DNA of 64,000 nucleotides from Exiguobacterium oxidotolerans JCM 12280 (GTDB lineage: Bacteria; Bacillota; Bacilli; Exiguobacteriales; Exiguobacteriaceae): NCBI RefSeq assembly GCF_000702625.1, contig NZ_JNIS01000001.1, positions 1,178,001-1,242,000 on the forward strand, in the 5' to 3' direction. Position numbers and translations under genes: made by a program. Shown here one piece after another: positions 30,287 through 39,592 of the stretch (its first letter is position 1; each line of letters starts with the position of its first letter). The notes under the pieces are model-generated. The model saw only the letters and a list, made by a program, of their open reading frames with translations. It did not search any database and was not told the DNA's origin.

Positions 30287-31426
30287 TTAGATATCTGCAT
30301 GAAACGGTTCCGGCGCCTCACCTTGATTAAAGTGCGCTAAAATCGCTGCTGCAATCCGCTCCGACGCATGACCATCCCCGTAAGGATTTGAAGCGTGCGC
30401 CATTTTTGCATAGGCCGCTTCGTCTTCAAGCAACTCGCTCGCCATCCGGTAAATCGTTTCTTCGTCTGTCCCGGCAAGTTTTAACGTCCCGGCTTTGACG
30501 CCTTCCGGACGCTCCGTCGTATCGCGTAAGACAAGGACAGGTACGCCGAGCGAGGGTGCTTCTTCCTGGACGCCGCCGGAATCGGTCAGGATTAAATGGG
30601 CACGACTGGCAAAGTTATGAAAGTCGAATACATCGAGCGGCGGAATTAACGTGATGCGATCGTGTCCCCCAAAGATTTCAGCCGCTGTTTCCTGGACGAC
30701 CGGATTCAAATGGACCGGATAGACGACGTGCACGTCCGGATATGTATCGACGAGTCGACGGATCGCCCGGAACATCTGATGCATCTTCTCTCCGAGGTTT
30801 TCTCTCCGGTGTGCCGTCATCAAGATCAGGCGCCGTCCGCCGACCGCTTCGAGCACAGGGTGGACATAATCCGGTTGGACGGTCGTCTGCAGGGCATCGA
30901 TCGCCGTATTGCCCGTCACATAGACACCAGTATAACGATTTTCAGACGCTAAGTTCGCTGCCGCCTGATCGGTCGGCGCAAAGTGCAAATCTGCGAGTGT
31001 CGACGTCAATTGACGATTGACCTCTTCCGGAAACGGTGAGTATTTATTATATGTACGAAGTCCGGCTTCAACGTGTCCAACGGCGATTTGATTGTAGTAG
31101 GCAGCAAGACTACCGACGAACGTCGTTGTCGTGTCGCCATGAACGAGAACGAGATCCGGTTTGACATCCTTCATGACGAGATCGAGTCCTTCAAGACCAC
31201 GCGTCGTGATGTCGACGAGCGTCTGACGGGGTTGCATGATATTGAGGTCAGAATCCGGTTCAATCTCGAACATCCGTAACACTTGATCAAGCATTTCGCG
31301 GTGTTGCGCCGTGATCGTCACATGGACATCGAACGCTGGATTTTGTTTTAAGGCATTGACGAGCGGTGCCATCTTGATGGCTTCCGGCCGTGTTCCAAAG
31401 ATGGGCATGACTTTGATGGGCATCAT
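30287..31426 (-). CDS. mnaA: UDP-N-acetylglucosamine 2-epimerase (non-hydrolysing)
   Basis: A 379-residue epimerase making UDP-ManNAc for teichoic acid linkage units or other surface polymers. The N-terminal FGTRPEAIKMAPLV, VHGDTTTTFVGSLAA, GHVEAGLRT, the catalytic-region HRRENLG and LTDSGGVQEEAPSLG motifs are all present. Length is normal. AGGAGG precedes the start. It lies between upp and atpZ, as in Listeria. Confidence 0.93.
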   Translation of the reverse strand: MMPIKVMPIFGTRPEAIKMAPLVNALKQNPAFDVHVTITAQHREMLDQVLRMFEIEPDSDLNIMQPRQTLVDITTRGLEGLDLVMKDVKPDLVLVHGDTTTTFVGSLAAYYNQIAVGHVEAGLRTYNKYSPFPEEVNRQLTSTLADLHFAPTDQAAANLASENRYTGVYVTGNTAIDALQTTVQPDYVHPVLEAVGGRRLILMTAHRRENLGEKMHQMFRAIRRLVDTYPDVHVVYPVHLNPVVQETAAEIFGGHDRITLIPPLDVFDFHNFASRAHLILTDSGGVQEEAPSLGVPVLVLRDTTERPEGVKAGTLKLAGTDEETIYRMASELLEDEAAYAKMAHASNPYGDGHASERIAAAILAHFNQGEAPEPFHADI

Positions 31427-31487
31427 TACTTCCTCCTTTTTCTACTTCCTCCATTTAAGCATAGTTGAAAGCTGTCCTGCATCTTAC

Positions 31488-31529
31488 AACAAAAAAAGCA
31501 GCCTGCCAGGAGTGGCAGACTGCTTCTGT
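31488..31529 (-). terminator. Terminator of upp
   Basis: AAGCAGTCTGCCA and TGGCAGGCTGCTT pair around CTCC, followed by TTTTTGTTG on the minus strand. Confidence 0.92.
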
Positions 31530-31530
31530 C

Positions 31531-32160
31531 TTACTTCGTACCGAACAAACGATCACCCGCATCCCCGAGTCCAGGGACGATGTAGCCATGATCGTTCAGT
31601 TTTTCATCGAGTGCCGCGAGGTAAATATCGACATCCGGATGCTCTTCCTGAACGCGTTTGACGCCTTCAGGTGCTGCACACAGGCAAGCCAGTTTAATGC
31701 TTTTCGCGCCTTGTTTCTTTAAAGAGGAGATTGCGTCAGCAGCCGAACCGCCTGTCGCAAGCATTGGATCGACGACGACGAAATCACGTTCTGCGACGTC
31801 CGTCGGCAACTTGAGGTAGTATTCCGTTGGTTCAAGCGTCTCTGGATCACGGTAAAGACCGATGTGACCGACTTTGACGTTCGGCATCATCCGAAGCATC
31901 CCGTCGACCATCCCTAGTCCTGCGCGAAGGATCGGAACGATTCCGAGCTTCTTGCCTTCAATCATCTTCTGCGTCGTTTTCGTGACCGGTGTCTCGATCG
32001 CGACTTCTGTGAGTGGAAGGTCACGCGTGATTTCATATGCCATCAATGAAGCCACTTCGTCGACAAGCTCCCGGAATTGTTTCGTCCCCGTTTCGACTTT
32101 ACGCATGATTGTCATTTTGTGCTGAATCAATGGGTGATCAAATACATGTACTTTACTCAT
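31531..32160 (-). CDS. upp: Uracil phosphoribosyltransferase
   Basis: A 209-residue salvage enzyme (uracil + PRPP to UMP). PRPP-binding motif [14 protein letters not shown] and uracil-binding C-terminus [18 protein letters not shown] are intact. ATG 32160 ([15 protein letters not shown]) gives the family length; the ATG at 32169 sits inside the ribosome site. It is placed between glyA-side genes and mnaA-atp. Confidence 0.96.
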   Translation of the reverse strand: MSKVHVFDHPLIQHKMTIMRKVETGTKQFRELVDEVASLMAYEITRDLPLTEVAIETPVTKTTQKMIEGKKLGIVPILRAGLGMVDGMLRMMPNVKVGHIGLYRDPETLEPTEYYLKLPTDVAERDFVVVDPMLATGGSAADAISSLKKQGAKSIKLACLCAAPEGVKRVQEEHPDVDIYLAALDEKLNDHGYIVPGLGDAGDRLFGTK

Positions 32161-32235
32161 TGTTTGCATCTCCTCTCAATTCTCTTTTCGCATTGTACTC
32201 CAAAAAGTGACCGCTTGGGAACTGTTTTTTTGGAA

Positions 32236-33213
32236 TCACTCCTCCCCAAGCGTACTTTTCCCGTCAAGAATCGCTTGCGCCGCATAGGACCATTCATTAT
32301 CTGGTTGCTTCGCTAATTCTTCTAACGTCGCCTTATAATTGCCGACCTTATTCTTTTGTTCATAGACGGCCTGCATCCATAACACATCACTCATGTAGCC
32401 CGAATCCGGGAAGTCCTCTCGATACGCGACATAATCCGTTTGTTTCGTTTCACCTAGCTTGCCTGCAGCAATCAATTTGTAGAAACGTGCCATGCCCTTC
32501 GTCGTTTTGTCCGTCAAGACTTTCCCCGTCAACAAGCGGTTCGCTGACTTATAATCCTTTTCTTGCGTCGCAGCGATCGCCTGTTTCAATGTTTCTTCGG
32601 GAGAAAGCGTCTTCGCTGCATCCGTAGTCGCTTTTGGTTTCGTTGTGTCTTTCGATTTCGCTGTCTCTTTTGGTTTCGCTGGTGCTTGTTCTGTCAGCTG
32701 TTCATTCTTTTCTTTTAATTGCTCGACTTCTTTTTCAAGCGCGGCCAATTTTTGTTCAACGTTCTCTTGATTGGTCACGACCGGCGCTTCTTCCGGTTGT
32801 GAGAAGTCAAGTTGAAAGAGACCGAGAACGGCGAGACCCGCAACAAGCAATCCGCCGAGCATCCACGGATTCGATTGCAGCTGCTTTTTCCACGGTTTGA
32901 GCTGCGGATGATTTTGGACAGCTGCCGGGAGCATGGAAAAACGTTTTTTGACGAGCCGTTTCCCGCCGGCTTTTCCGGCGATTGCTAACCGATAGCGCTG
33001 GAGCTCCGCCGGAATCCCTTTGTTCTTCCACTGGCTGAATCGCGTGTCCGCTTGTTCATAAAAACCTGCTTCCTGCATGATAACGATCGCTTTAAAGTCT
33101 TCACTGAGTCGTTTATATTCACGTTCCGTCTGACTTTTTTTAGTCAGCCAGTCCGCAATTTGAGTCGTATTGATTGTTTCGAGTTCTGATTGGACCAATG
33201 CTGAAAATTTCAT
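32236..33213 (-). CDS. Single-pass membrane protein with coiled coil and TPR-like repeats (hypothetical)
   Basis: A 325-residue protein. Residues 1-115 are cytoplasmic, basic and helical; about 117-137 (WMLGGLLVAGLAVLGLFQL) is one membrane helix; 150-173 is a coiled coil (LAALEKEVEQLKEKNEQL); 175-205 is a low-complexity Lys/Pro/Thr linker (AKPKETAKSKDTTKPKATT); and 210-320 has paired helices like tetratricopeptide repeats. The layout suggests a scaffold with an extracytoplasmic protein-binding domain. No family is recognised. It is unrelated to the flanking genes. Confidence 0.6.
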   Translation of the reverse strand: MKFSALVQSELETINTTQIADWLTKKSQTEREYKRLSEDFKAIVIMQEAGFYEQADTRFSQWKNKGIPAELQRYRLAIAGKAGGKRLVKKRFSMLPAAVQNHPQLKPWKKQLQSNPWMLGGLLVAGLAVLGLFQLDFSQPEEAPVVTNQENVEQKLAALEKEVEQLKEKNEQLTEQAPAKPKETAKSKDTTKPKATTDAAKTLSPEETLKQAIAATQEKDYKSANRLLTGKVLTDKTTKGMARFYKLIAAGKLGETKQTDYVAYREDFPDSGYMSDVLWMQAVYEQKNKVGNYKATLEELAKQPDNEWSYAAQAILDGKSTLGEE

Positions 33214-33310
33214 CTGACAGTTTCCACCCTTACCTTATTTTACTAAAGTTCAGTATATCAAAAATCAAGGCTGTAAAATATAAGTCTTCTGACGCATGGT
33301 GGACAACACA

Positions 33311-33341
33311 TGGACGCCGCCTCTTGCGTCGAGGCGACGTC
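33311..33341 (-). terminator. Strong hairpin after the ABC ATPase gene, no T tract
   Basis: On the minus strand GGACGTCGCCTC pairs with GAGGCGGCGTCC 4 bases after the stop codon. The lack of a T run makes it an RNA-stabilising or Rho-assisted 3' end rather than a classic terminator. Confidence 0.5.
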
Positions 33342-33345
33342 CGCG

Positions 33346-33990
33346 TTATTTCACTTCGCTCAAGTAACCATCCTCGATCCGCAGGACACGGTCACAATAC
33401 TCAAGCATCCGCTCATCATGGGTAATGACGATTACCGTTTTTTGTTCATCATGGGCTTGCTTTTGTAACACTTCCATCACTTGGCGTCCGTTCGTATAAT
33501 CAAGGCTTGCCGTCGGTTCATCGGCGAGGACGAGTCGCGGCTGATTGACGAGTGCCCGAATGATCGCGACACGCTGTCGTTCTCCACCCGATAAGGCGTG
33601 TGGTAAATGGTGTGCACGGTCTTTTAATCCAAAAGCGGCGAGCATCGCGGCGGCGTCAATTTTCCGTCCCGCTTCTTCTGCGACGAGTTCGAGTTGTTCC
33701 GCCGCCGTCAGGAACGGAACGAGATGCGATTCCTGAAAGATGAACCCGATCTCTTCGAGGCGCATCTTTCGGCGTGCATCGTCCGATTGCTGATTGACGT
33801 ACTGTTCCCCAAACTGAATGTCTCCTGCTGTCGGTGTTTGCAACAATCCGAGCAACTGGAGCAACGTACTTTTTCCACTTCCGCTCGGTCCGACTAAAGC
33901 AATCAGTTCACCCGCGTTCGCTTCGAATGAAACGTCATGGAGCACGGGGACGTCACTGTAGGTCTGTTCGACATGTGTCATCTTAATCAT
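33346..33990 (-). CDS. ABC transporter ATPase (MacB/LolD type)
   Basis: A 214-residue ATPase: Walker A GPSGSGKSTLLQLLG, Q loop (FIFQESHLVPFL), signature LSGGERQRVAII, Walker B LVLADEPTASLD and switch His in VIVITHDERML. It belongs to the class that works with FtsX-like permeases in export of peptides or in lipid/envelope stress. It overlaps the permease stop by 4 bases. The partner permease is broken, so this ATPase may be without a functional channel. Confidence 0.9.
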   Translation of the reverse strand: MIKMTHVEQTYSDVPVLHDVSFEANAGELIALVGPSGSGKSTLLQLLGLLQTPTAGDIQFGEQYVNQQSDDARRKMRLEEIGFIFQESHLVPFLTAAEQLELVAEEAGRKIDAAAMLAAFGLKDRAHHLPHALSGGERQRVAIIRALVNQPRLVLADEPTASLDYTNGRQVMEVLQKQAHDEQKTVIVITHDERMLEYCDRVLRIEDGYLSEVK

Positions 33991-35017
33991 CCTGCCATTC
34001 CTCCCATCGCGTCTGCCGGCTCAAGTTTTTTTAAGGCCCGGAGCGGAATCACGGATCCAATTAATGCCGTACCGATCAGCAAGGCCCCGTAACCGAGACT
34101 CGTTTCCCACTCAAAACGAAACGGAATGCCACTCGGTAAGACTTGACTGACACCGAGCGTCACGCACAGGCTAAAAGCAAGCGACAGGAGCGTCAAGACG
34201 AAGACTTGTAAAACGAGTCCACTCCCGATCGTCCATGTCCGAATCCCGATCGCCTTCAAGATGCCCAGTTGCTTCATTTTTTGCATCGTCAAAATATAGA
34301 AAAACGCCGTCAAAATCAACGCACCGATTACGACAAGCGCCAGCCGCATCATCTGGAATGAATTTTGTTCCGCCGCGTAACCGGGAACTTGCTTGACGAT
34401 GTCTGCTTTCGTATACGTCGTCAAGTCCGTTTTGAATGAATCCTGACTGACGAATGCCGAGACGTAGTTCGTCTGCATCTTTGCTTGCCAGTCGTCCCAC
34501 GACGCAAGCGTCGTCCATAACACAGGCGCATGGCTGTAGCGTCCATCGGTGACGGTACCGACGATCGTAAAGGTCATCTTCGTCCGAAAATCGGTCACTT
34601 TGTCGCCGACTGCAGTCCCGGTCTGTTTCGCATAAGCGGTATCGACGAGAACTTCGCCTCGTTTCAACGCTTCCAGTTGCTTTGGACCGTACGCCGTGTC
34701 AGCAGGTAATGCAAACACCGTCACATCGTCCTTCGTCCCATCTTTTTTCTCGAGGACCATGTTTTGGACGCCGAGTGCTTCCGTCCCGCGTGGTGCTCCT
34801 GCTCCTCTAAAAAGGATCGCGTCAGTTGCCCTTCCGCTTCTTGACTGAGTGCCATATGTTCGACCGGTAAATTTCGAATGACGGCTCCATTATCGTATGC
34901 CAGTCCATCGGCGAGCCCGGTGATCATTAAAATCAAGACGATGATCAATGTCGTCACGAGTCCCATCAGACCGAAGCGTTTTTTCATCCGGATTAGTTCG
35001 CGCCAACCCATTTTCAT
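33987..35017 (-). pseudogene. FtsX/MacB-type ABC permease, frameshifted
   Basis: Two overlapping frames make up one permease. Codons from ATG 35017 give the N-terminal membrane helix (MKKRFGLMGLVTTLIIVLIL) up to about residue 73 (RSFLEEQ); the rest (ALGVQNMVLEKKDGTKDDV onward, three C-terminal membrane segments, ending LEPADAMGGMAG) is in another frame. The switch must occur near 34780-34820. In that stretch both frames look genuine (SFLEEQ versus LFRGAGAPRG), and the summed length is about 40 residues below the 380-390 I expect for the family. This suggests a deletion rather than a single-base error. A sequencing error remains possible. Confidence 0.75.
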
Positions 35018-35062
35018 TTAATATCCCTCCTGTATGTGCGTTACAGGTCTTATCTTACGGAT

Positions 35063-35084
35063 ACTATATGAACGGAGCATGAAC
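35063..35084 (-). promoter_or_regulatory. ABC operon promoter with OmpR-type direct repeats
   Basis: On the minus strand GTTCAT-N5-GTTCAT (11-base period, as OmpR/PhoB-family regulators bind) ends at a TATAGT -10 element and replaces a -35. It lies 46 bases before the permease start and directly after the kinase gene, so control by the adjacent response regulator is likely. Confidence 0.55.
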
Positions 35085-35087
35085 AAC

Positions 35088-36458
35088 TTACGCGGCCCGT
35101 AAAAACGTCAGGATGAACGTCGTCCCCGCGCCGATTTCCGAATCAATTTCGACTGTCCCGCGCAGTTGTTTGACGGTCTCGGCGACGATCGCGAGCCCGA
35201 GTCCCGTCCCGTGCGACCCGCGTGCCGTGTCAGCTTGATAAAAGCGGTCAAAGGCGTGAGCAATCATGTCGTCCGACATACCGGGGCCTTCATCCGTGAT
35301 GCGGACAGTGACGCGCTCCGCGGTCTGTTCGGCTTCAATCGTAATCATGTCCCCGTCGTTTGAAACATGGAGGGCGTTCCGGATGACATTTTGAAAAACG
35401 TGTTCGAGGCTTGCGGCATCCGCCTCGACCGTCACGTCACTCGCAACATCAACAGAGACCGCGACACCGCGTTCATCGATCTGGTAGGCGAGTGCCGCGA
35501 GCGTCGTCCGAATCGCTTGTCCAAGATGGATTGACTCCAGTCGCATCCGACTTCCTTCATCGAGCCGGGCGAGGACCAGCAGTTGCCGGGTCATCTCTGC
35601 CATCCGGTCTGCTTCACGCGCAATCGTCGCCAGTTTGTCCTGTCCGGCAGGTGCGACATGCGGTTGCAGTTGACCGGCGTACCCTTTAATCGTCGTCAGT
35701 GGCGACTGAAACTCGTGCGAGACGTTGGCGACAAACGTTTTGCGCTCAGCATCCGACTTCGCGACTGCTTCCGCCATCTCACCGAACCGCCGTGACAACT
35801 CTCCAATCTCATCGCGCGAGGTCGTCGCCACATGAACGGAATAGTCACCGGACGCGACTTGTTTCGTCGCATCCGTCAACCGTTTAATCGGACGGACGAG
35901 ATAACGGATCGAGAAGGCAAGCAACAGAAAACTGATGACGACGAGTAAGCCGAGGAAGGCTCCGACGAACAAATGGAGTTCGCGGATTTGTCGGCTCAAA
36001 TCGGGTCGAATGAAGACGGCGTCCGTCCCGTTTGGTGTTTTGAGCGACGCACCGACCGTATTGACGACTTCGTTGTCAAACAGACCGAGCAAAAAGAGAT
36101 GGAACGGATAGTCCCGCATTCCGTGATAGACTTCCCCGGCGCGGACACGTTCGATGATCGCCGGTGCCAGTGTTTCGTCTCGGAATGCATTGCCGTGGCG
36201 GATGATGGGACCTGATTCCGGAACGACATAGAGCTGAAAACCCGTCGCGCTCAACATGTCGTAAAAGGAGTCGGTCTGTCCGTCGCCATGCCGTTCATAG
36301 TAGGCAAACGATTGATCGACCGCCTCTTCGACCTTTTGACTATAGGAAGACTGCAAGACATTGTAGTAAAACAAGTTGCTGATCAGTAAGGCAATCAAGG
36401 CCGAGACGAGTAGGACAAGACAGACGAGTCCGACGATTTTCGTATAAAGTGACTTCAT
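35088..36458 (-). CDS. Sensor histidine kinase (HAMP-HisKA-HATPase)
   Basis: A 456-residue kinase: TM1 (about 8-30), extracytoplasmic sensor domain (about 31-160), TM2 (about 162-184), HAMP (about 185-238), HisKA with phosphoacceptor His in SHEFQSPLTTIKGY, and HATPase_c with NVIRNALHVSNDG, DEGPGMS and GTGLGLAI. The X-box is EFQSP, a subgroup seen in Firmicute kinases, instead of ELRTP. It overlaps its response regulator by 4 bases and is followed by the ABC genes it probably controls. The signal is unknown. Confidence 0.92.
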   Translation of the reverse strand: MKSLYTKIVGLVCLVLLVSALIALLISNLFYYNVLQSSYSQKVEEAVDQSFAYYERHGDGQTDSFYDMLSATGFQLYVVPESGPIIRHGNAFRDETLAPAIIERVRAGEVYHGMRDYPFHLFLLGLFDNEVVNTVGASLKTPNGTDAVFIRPDLSRQIRELHLFVGAFLGLLVVISFLLLAFSIRYLVRPIKRLTDATKQVASGDYSVHVATTSRDEIGELSRRFGEMAEAVAKSDAERKTFVANVSHEFQSPLTTIKGYAGQLQPHVAPAGQDKLATIAREADRMAEMTRQLLVLARLDEGSRMRLESIHLGQAIRTTLAALAYQIDERGVAVSVDVASDVTVEADAASLEHVFQNVIRNALHVSNDGDMITIEAEQTAERVTVRITDEGPGMSDDMIAHAFDRFYQADTARGSHGTGLGLAIVAETVKQLRGTVEIDSEIGAGTTFILTFLRAA

Positions 36459-37123
36459 CCCTTCGCCTCCAGTCGATAACCGAGACCGCGGACGGTACTG
36501 ATGTGAATCGCGTCCGTCTGGCGCAAGCGACTGCGCAAGCGTTTGATATGGACGTCAATCGTCCGATCATCACCCATGAAGTCGAGTCCCCAGACCCGTT
36601 CAATCAATTCCTCCCGACTGAAGACACGTCCCGGAAAACTCGCGAGCTGATGTAACAAGTCGAACTCGCGCCTAGGCAACGTCAATTCCGTTTCGCCAAG
36701 CATCACGTGTTGACTGCGTTTATCAATCATCACGTCACCAAACCGGAGAATCGGCAGCGCCGCCTTTTGATAACGCCGGGCGACGGCGTGCAAGCGAAAT
36801 AATAATTCTTCCGGGTCAAACGGTTTCGTGATGTAATCATCGGCCCCCGCCGTAAATCCGGCGCGTTTATCTGTCAACTCCCCGAGCGCCGTCAATAGCA
36901 AGATCGGCAGTTCGTCCCGTTGCCGGAGCTGCTGACATAACTCGAGTCCACTCCGCCCGGGGACCATTACGTCGAGAATCGCCGCCTCGAACGTCAGCTC
37001 GTCGATCCAGCACGCCGCTTCTTGTCCGTCTGCCGTCGCCCGGACGCGATGCCCGTCTGCTTCGAGCGTCTCGACAATCAGGCGTTGAATGTTTTGGTCG
37101 TCTTCTACGACTAAAATCTCCAT
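36455..37123 (-). CDS. OmpR/PhoB-family response regulator
   Basis: A 222-residue regulator. Receiver domain with acidic pocket EDD (7-9), phosphoacceptor Asp51 (ILDVMVPG), Thr (LLLTALG) and Lys in ITKPFDP; C-terminal winged helix (LTLPRREFDLLHQLASFPGRVFSREELIERVWG ... DVHIKRLRSRL; given here as start and end of the domain). It is first gene of an RR-HK pair. Predicted target: the direct repeats at 35068-35084. Confidence 0.93.
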   Translation of the reverse strand: MEILVVEDDQNIQRLIVETLEADGHRVRATADGQEAACWIDELTFEAAILDVMVPGRSGLELCQQLRQRDELPILLLTALGELTDKRAGFTAGADDYITKPFDPEELLFRLHAVARRYQKAALPILRFGDVMIDKRSQHVMLGETELTLPRREFDLLHQLASFPGRVFSREELIERVWGLDFMGDDRTIDVHIKRLRSRLRQTDAIHISTVRGLGYRLEAKG

Positions 37124-37156
37124 CTTTCGTCCCTCCTATCCGATCATTTACTCATC

Positions 37157-37213
37157 AATCAAAAAAACCACCTCTGACTTCTCAGCGATCGAAAAGAAAG
37201 AGGTGGTTCAACA
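37157..37213 (-). terminator. Terminator of glyA
   Basis: AACCACCTCT and AGAGGTGGTT pair, followed by TTTTTTGATTG on the minus strand. Confidence 0.85.
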
Positions 37214-37235
37214 GACGGGTCGGCATGCGTTCCGA

Positions 37236-38495
37236 TTATCCGCGTTCCGGATAAAGCGGGAAGCGACCTGTCAATGCAAGGACTTGCTCGTGGGCATTTT
37301 TTAATGTGTCGGCGTCTTCCGGGTTCTTGAGGACGAGTTCAATCAATGCCGCAATTTGTTTCATTTCTTCTTCTTTGAAGCCACGTGACGTCATCGCTGC
37401 CGTCCCGATTCGAATCCCGCTCGTGACGAATGGGCTGGCCGGGTCGAATGGAATCGTGTTTTTGTTGACCGTGATACCCGCTTCATCAAGGGCATGCTCA
37501 GCGAGCTTACCTGTGATGCCGAGCGGCTGCAGGTCGACGAGCAACAAGTGGTTGTCCGTGCCGCCTGAAACGATTCGCAGACCACGTGCCGTCAATTCTT
37601 CACCGAGTACTTTTGCATTCGTGACGACTTGACCGATGTAGTCTTTGAATTCAGGAGCAAGCGCCTCACCGAACGCGACCGCTTTTGCTGCGATGACGTG
37701 CATGAGGGGACCGCCTTGAATACCAGGGAAAATCGATTTATCAATCGCTTTCGCATGTTCTTCTTTACAAAGGATCATCCCACCACGTGGACCACGGAGT
37801 GTCTTGTGTGTTGTCGTCGTGACGAAGTGTGCATGTTCGACAGGGTTCGGATGCAGACCCGCTGCAACGAGCCCTGCAATGTGCGCCATATCGACCATCA
37901 AGTATGCGCCGACGCTGTCTGCGATTTCACGGAAACGTTTGAAGTCGATGACGCGCGGATAAGCCGATGCTCCCGCAACGATCAATTTTGGTTTGTGTTC
38001 TTCTGCAAGCTTCGCGACGACATCGTAATCAATCATCTCTGTCTCTTGATCGACACCGTATTCGACGAAGTTGTATTGAACACCGGAGAAATTCACAGGA
38101 CTACCATGCGTTAAGTGGCCACCGTGTGAGAGGTTCATCCCGAGGACCGTATCGCCCTGGTCAAGAATCGTGAAGTAGACGGCCATGTTCGCTTGTGCGC
38201 CCGAGTGCGGTTGAACGTTTGCATGTTCCGCACCGAAGATCGCTTTCGCACGATCACGTGCCAAGTCTTCTGCGAGATCAACGAATTCGCACCCACCGTA
38301 ATAACGGCGTCCCGGGTAACCTTCTGCATACTTATTCGTCAGCACGCTACCTTGTGCTTCCATGACAGCTTGCGAGACGAAGTTTTCTGACGCAATCAAC
38401 TCGATATTATCGCGTTGACGTCCTAGTTCCTTGCGCATTGCCGAAAAGAGTTCCTCATCTTGCTGTTTCAGATACGTAAGCGGTGTTTGTTCCAT
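37236..38495 (-). CDS. glyA: Serine hydroxymethyltransferase
   Basis: A 419-residue PLP enzyme converting serine and THF to glycine and methylene-THF. PLP-lysine motif [42 protein letters not shown] and [12 protein letters not shown] are present. ATG 38495 ([12 protein letters not shown]) follows GGGGG; the open frame continues upstream but that part is not conserved-looking. Location next to ywlG-rpiB matches Bacillus and Listeria. Confidence 0.96.
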   Translation of the reverse strand: MEQTPLTYLKQQDEELFSAMRKELGRQRDNIELIASENFVSQAVMEAQGSVLTNKYAEGYPGRRYYGGCEFVDLAEDLARDRAKAIFGAEHANVQPHSGAQANMAVYFTILDQGDTVLGMNLSHGGHLTHGSPVNFSGVQYNFVEYGVDQETEMIDYDVVAKLAEEHKPKLIVAGASAYPRVIDFKRFREIADSVGAYLMVDMAHIAGLVAAGLHPNPVEHAHFVTTTTHKTLRGPRGGMILCKEEHAKAIDKSIFPGIQGGPLMHVIAAKAVAFGEALAPEFKDYIGQVVTNAKVLGEELTARGLRIVSGGTDNHLLLVDLQPLGITGKLAEHALDEAGITVNKNTIPFDPASPFVTSGIRIGTAAMTSRGFKEEEMKQIAALIELVLKNPEDADTLKNAHEQVLALTGRFPLYPERG

Positions 38496-38561
38496 CTGAA
38501 TTCCCCCATTCATTTTCGATACGCCTATCTTAACACGAATAATCAGTCCGCGGCACCCACA

Positions 38562-38603
38562 AAAAGTGCAGAAAAATAGCAAGAGGTATGCAACCCCTTG
38601 CAC
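38562..38603 (-). terminator. Terminator of the prfA-to-ywlG operon
   Basis: GCAAGGGGT and ACCTCTTGC pair, followed by TATTTTTCTG on the minus strand just after ywlG. Confidence 0.65.
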
Positions 38604-38606
38604 GAA

Positions 38607-39146
38607 TCATTCGTATTTAGCACGCATTCCACCAATTAACTTCGGACGCGTCGTTGCTGCCGTAACATGTGCCTCACCGATTTCCCGGTGTGGAAGGCGG
38701 ACCGGGATCGCGACCGGCTTCAAGTGCATGCCGATGAACGTGTCTCCGATGTCGATTCCGGCATCTGCTTGAATCGCTTCGACGACGACCGGGGCAGAAA
38801 AACGTTCATAGGCGATACTCGCCATCGAACCACCTGCTTCCGGTACCGGGACGACCGTGACCGGTTCCAGTCCGAGTCGTTCAACCGTTTGGCGTTCGAG
38901 CGTCAAGGCGCGGTTGATGTGTTCACACCCTTGGAACGCAAGATCGATTTGATGCGAACGACGAAATGTATCGAACACCTCAAACAATGCTTCGGCGACT
39001 TCCGGCGAACCCGCTTTTCCGATTTGTTTACCGATGACTTCACTCGTCGAACAACCGATGACGAGCAGCTTCCCTTTGAGGGGGAAGCGCTCATTCAAAT
39101 CGGTCAACGAGGCTTCGAGATCCTGTTTAATCTGTTCGAGATCCAT
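38607..39146 (-). CDS. ywlG: TIGR01440/DUF436 family protein (YwlG)
   Basis: A 179-residue conserved protein of unknown function. It matches YwlG: LLVIGCSTSEVIGKQIGKAGS, FQGCEHINRALTLER, VPEAGGSMASIAY and GMHLKPVAIPVR. The conserved Cys/Glu/His residues hint at a nucleotide or sugar-phosphate enzyme, but no activity is established. Directly adjacent to rpiB in the ywl operon. Confidence 0.88.
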   Translation of the reverse strand: MDLEQIKQDLEASLTDLNERFPLKGKLLVIGCSTSEVIGKQIGKAGSPEVAEALFEVFDTFRRSHQIDLAFQGCEHINRALTLERQTVERLGLEPVTVVPVPEAGGSMASIAYERFSAPVVVEAIQADAGIDIGDTFIGMHLKPVAIPVRLPHREIGEAHVTAATTRPKLIGGMRAKYE

Positions 39147-39587
39147 TTACTTCACCTCATAATCCGAGATTTTGCAGACACGGTTTTCGTGACGTCCACC
39201 TTCGAACTCCGTCTCTAACCAAATCTTTGCGATATCAAGCGCAAGGCCCGGTCCAATGACACGTTCGCCCATCGTCAAGATGTTCGAGTTGTTATGCTGA
39301 CGTGTCGCTTTTGCGCTGAACGTATCATGGACAAGTGCCGCACGAATCCCTTTGACTTTATTCGCTGCGATTCCGATTCCGATTCCTGTTCCGCAAATCA
39401 AGATGCCACGATCAAATTCACCGTTCGCGACGGCTTCCGCGACGGGAATCGCGACGTCCGGGTAATCAATCGAGTCAGACGAATACGTACCGAAGTCCGT
39501 ATAGTCGATCCCGAGTTCCTTTAATAAACCGTTGATTTCTGCTTTGAGTTTAAAGCCACCATGATCTGCACCGATTGCTACTTTCAT
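39147..39587 (-). CDS. rpiB: Ribose-5-phosphate isomerase B
   Basis: A 146-residue isomerase of the RpiB/LacAB family (ribose-5-P to ribulose-5-P). Substrate-binding IGADHGGFKLKAE, the catalytic Cys in LICGTGIGIGIAANK, RAALVHD and RQHNNSN loops are intact. Its stop is adjacent to the ywlG start. It belongs to the prfA-prmC-ywlC-ywlE-rpiB-ywlG run. Confidence 0.93.
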   Translation of the reverse strand: MKVAIGADHGGFKLKAEINGLLKELGIDYTDFGTYSSDSIDYPDVAIPVAEAVANGEFDRGILICGTGIGIGIAANKVKGIRAALVHDTFSAKATRQHNNSNILTMGERVIGPGLALDIAKIWLETEFEGGRHENRVCKISDYEVK

Positions 39588-39592
39588 CTGAA

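Noticed and set aside
38496-38603. Longer N-terminus for glyA
   Set aside because: The added 36 residues are hydrophobic and Cys-rich, lie over the promoter and lack a ribosome site.
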